A stretch of DNA of 6,564 bases, from assembly GCA_029939785.1 (NCBI GenBank), contig JAOZSG010000168.1, forward strand, positions 1-6,564, written 5' to 3'. A model generated the notes under the pieces. The model ran no database searches. It worked only from the letters and a program-made list of their open reading frames with translations, and was not told the DNA's origin. Positions within the stretch are counted from its first letter, which is position 1; every line of letters begins with the position of its first letter. This document shows, piece by piece, positions 6,506 through 6,564 of this stretch. A program made the position numbers and the translations under genes. This DNA comes from Fidelibacterota bacterium. GTDB lineage: Bacteria; Fidelibacterota; UBA2242; JAFGTP01.

Positions 6506-6564
6506 TAAAGATTTTATAATAAAATTATAATTTACACTTCCATACTTTTTTTCTTTTCATTAAG

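Larger units (their letters stand above)
6328..6564. other. Non-coding AT-rich region upstream of the tRNA
   Basis: I find no credible gene on either strand here; stop codons are dense in all frames. The region carries one good and one weaker promoter candidate pointing into the tRNA-thrS operon, plus three kinds of short dyad that are listed separately where worthwhile. The outer edge (6540-6564) is purine-rich on the minus strand and may be the spacer after a neighbouring gene outside the window. No convincing rho-independent terminator is visible. Confidence 0.6.

Noticed and set aside
1..6564. A hidden novel system such as defence, mobile or secondary metabolism genes
   Set aside because: Essentially the whole window from 1 to 6327 is occupied by recognisable translation genes with tiny gaps; the remaining 237 bases are non-coding.

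Overview
This is a compact block of translation genes from an AT-rich bacterial genome, all on the minus strand. In transcription order it holds tRNA-Val(GAC), thrS, infC, rpmI, rplT, pheS and pheT, with pheT running off the window at position 1. The thrS-infC-rpmI-rplT-pheS-pheT order is a classic bacterial cluster, found with variations in many phyla. I see no mobile element, CRISPR array, defence gene, phage gene or unfamiliar coding sequence. Both strands look ordinary, apart from some start-codon and leader details.

The organism is uncertain. The low G+C, the promoter-like TATCTTTGCA upstream of the tRNA (it fits the TAnnTTTG -7 element of Bacteroidota) and the general look of the proteins suggest the Fibrobacteres-Chlorobi-Bacteroidota superphylum or a relative. 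Against a typical Bacteroidota, several genes have good GGAG-type Shine-Dalgarno sequences, which most Bacteroidota lack. Ignavibacteria-like or candidate-phylum relatives would fit both signals. This is inference; a 16S or marker-gene tree would settle it.

Layout from right to left, the direction of transcription. 6328-6564 is non-coding and AT-rich, with one good and one weaker promoter candidate and several short dyads. 6254-6327 is tRNA-Val(GAC), without an encoded CCA. Only 32 bases later thrS (6221-4290) begins with a UUG codon. Four bases after thrS, infC (4285-3770) begins with what is very probably an AUC codon; an AUG-only reading would lose the first 43 residues of IF3. rpmI (3758-3567) and rplT (3549-3202) encode L35 and L20. 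pheS (3199-2180) and pheT (2177 to beyond position 1) follow with 2-base gaps.

Together the genes charge tRNA-Thr (ThrRS) and tRNA-Phe (the alpha2-beta2 PheRS), supply IF3 for start-codon selection, and supply two large-subunit proteins, of which L20 is an early assembly protein. Gene gaps are 2 to 17 bases, stops overlap the next ribosome-binding site at two junctions, and I see no internal terminator. One polycistronic transcript with translational coupling is therefore likely.
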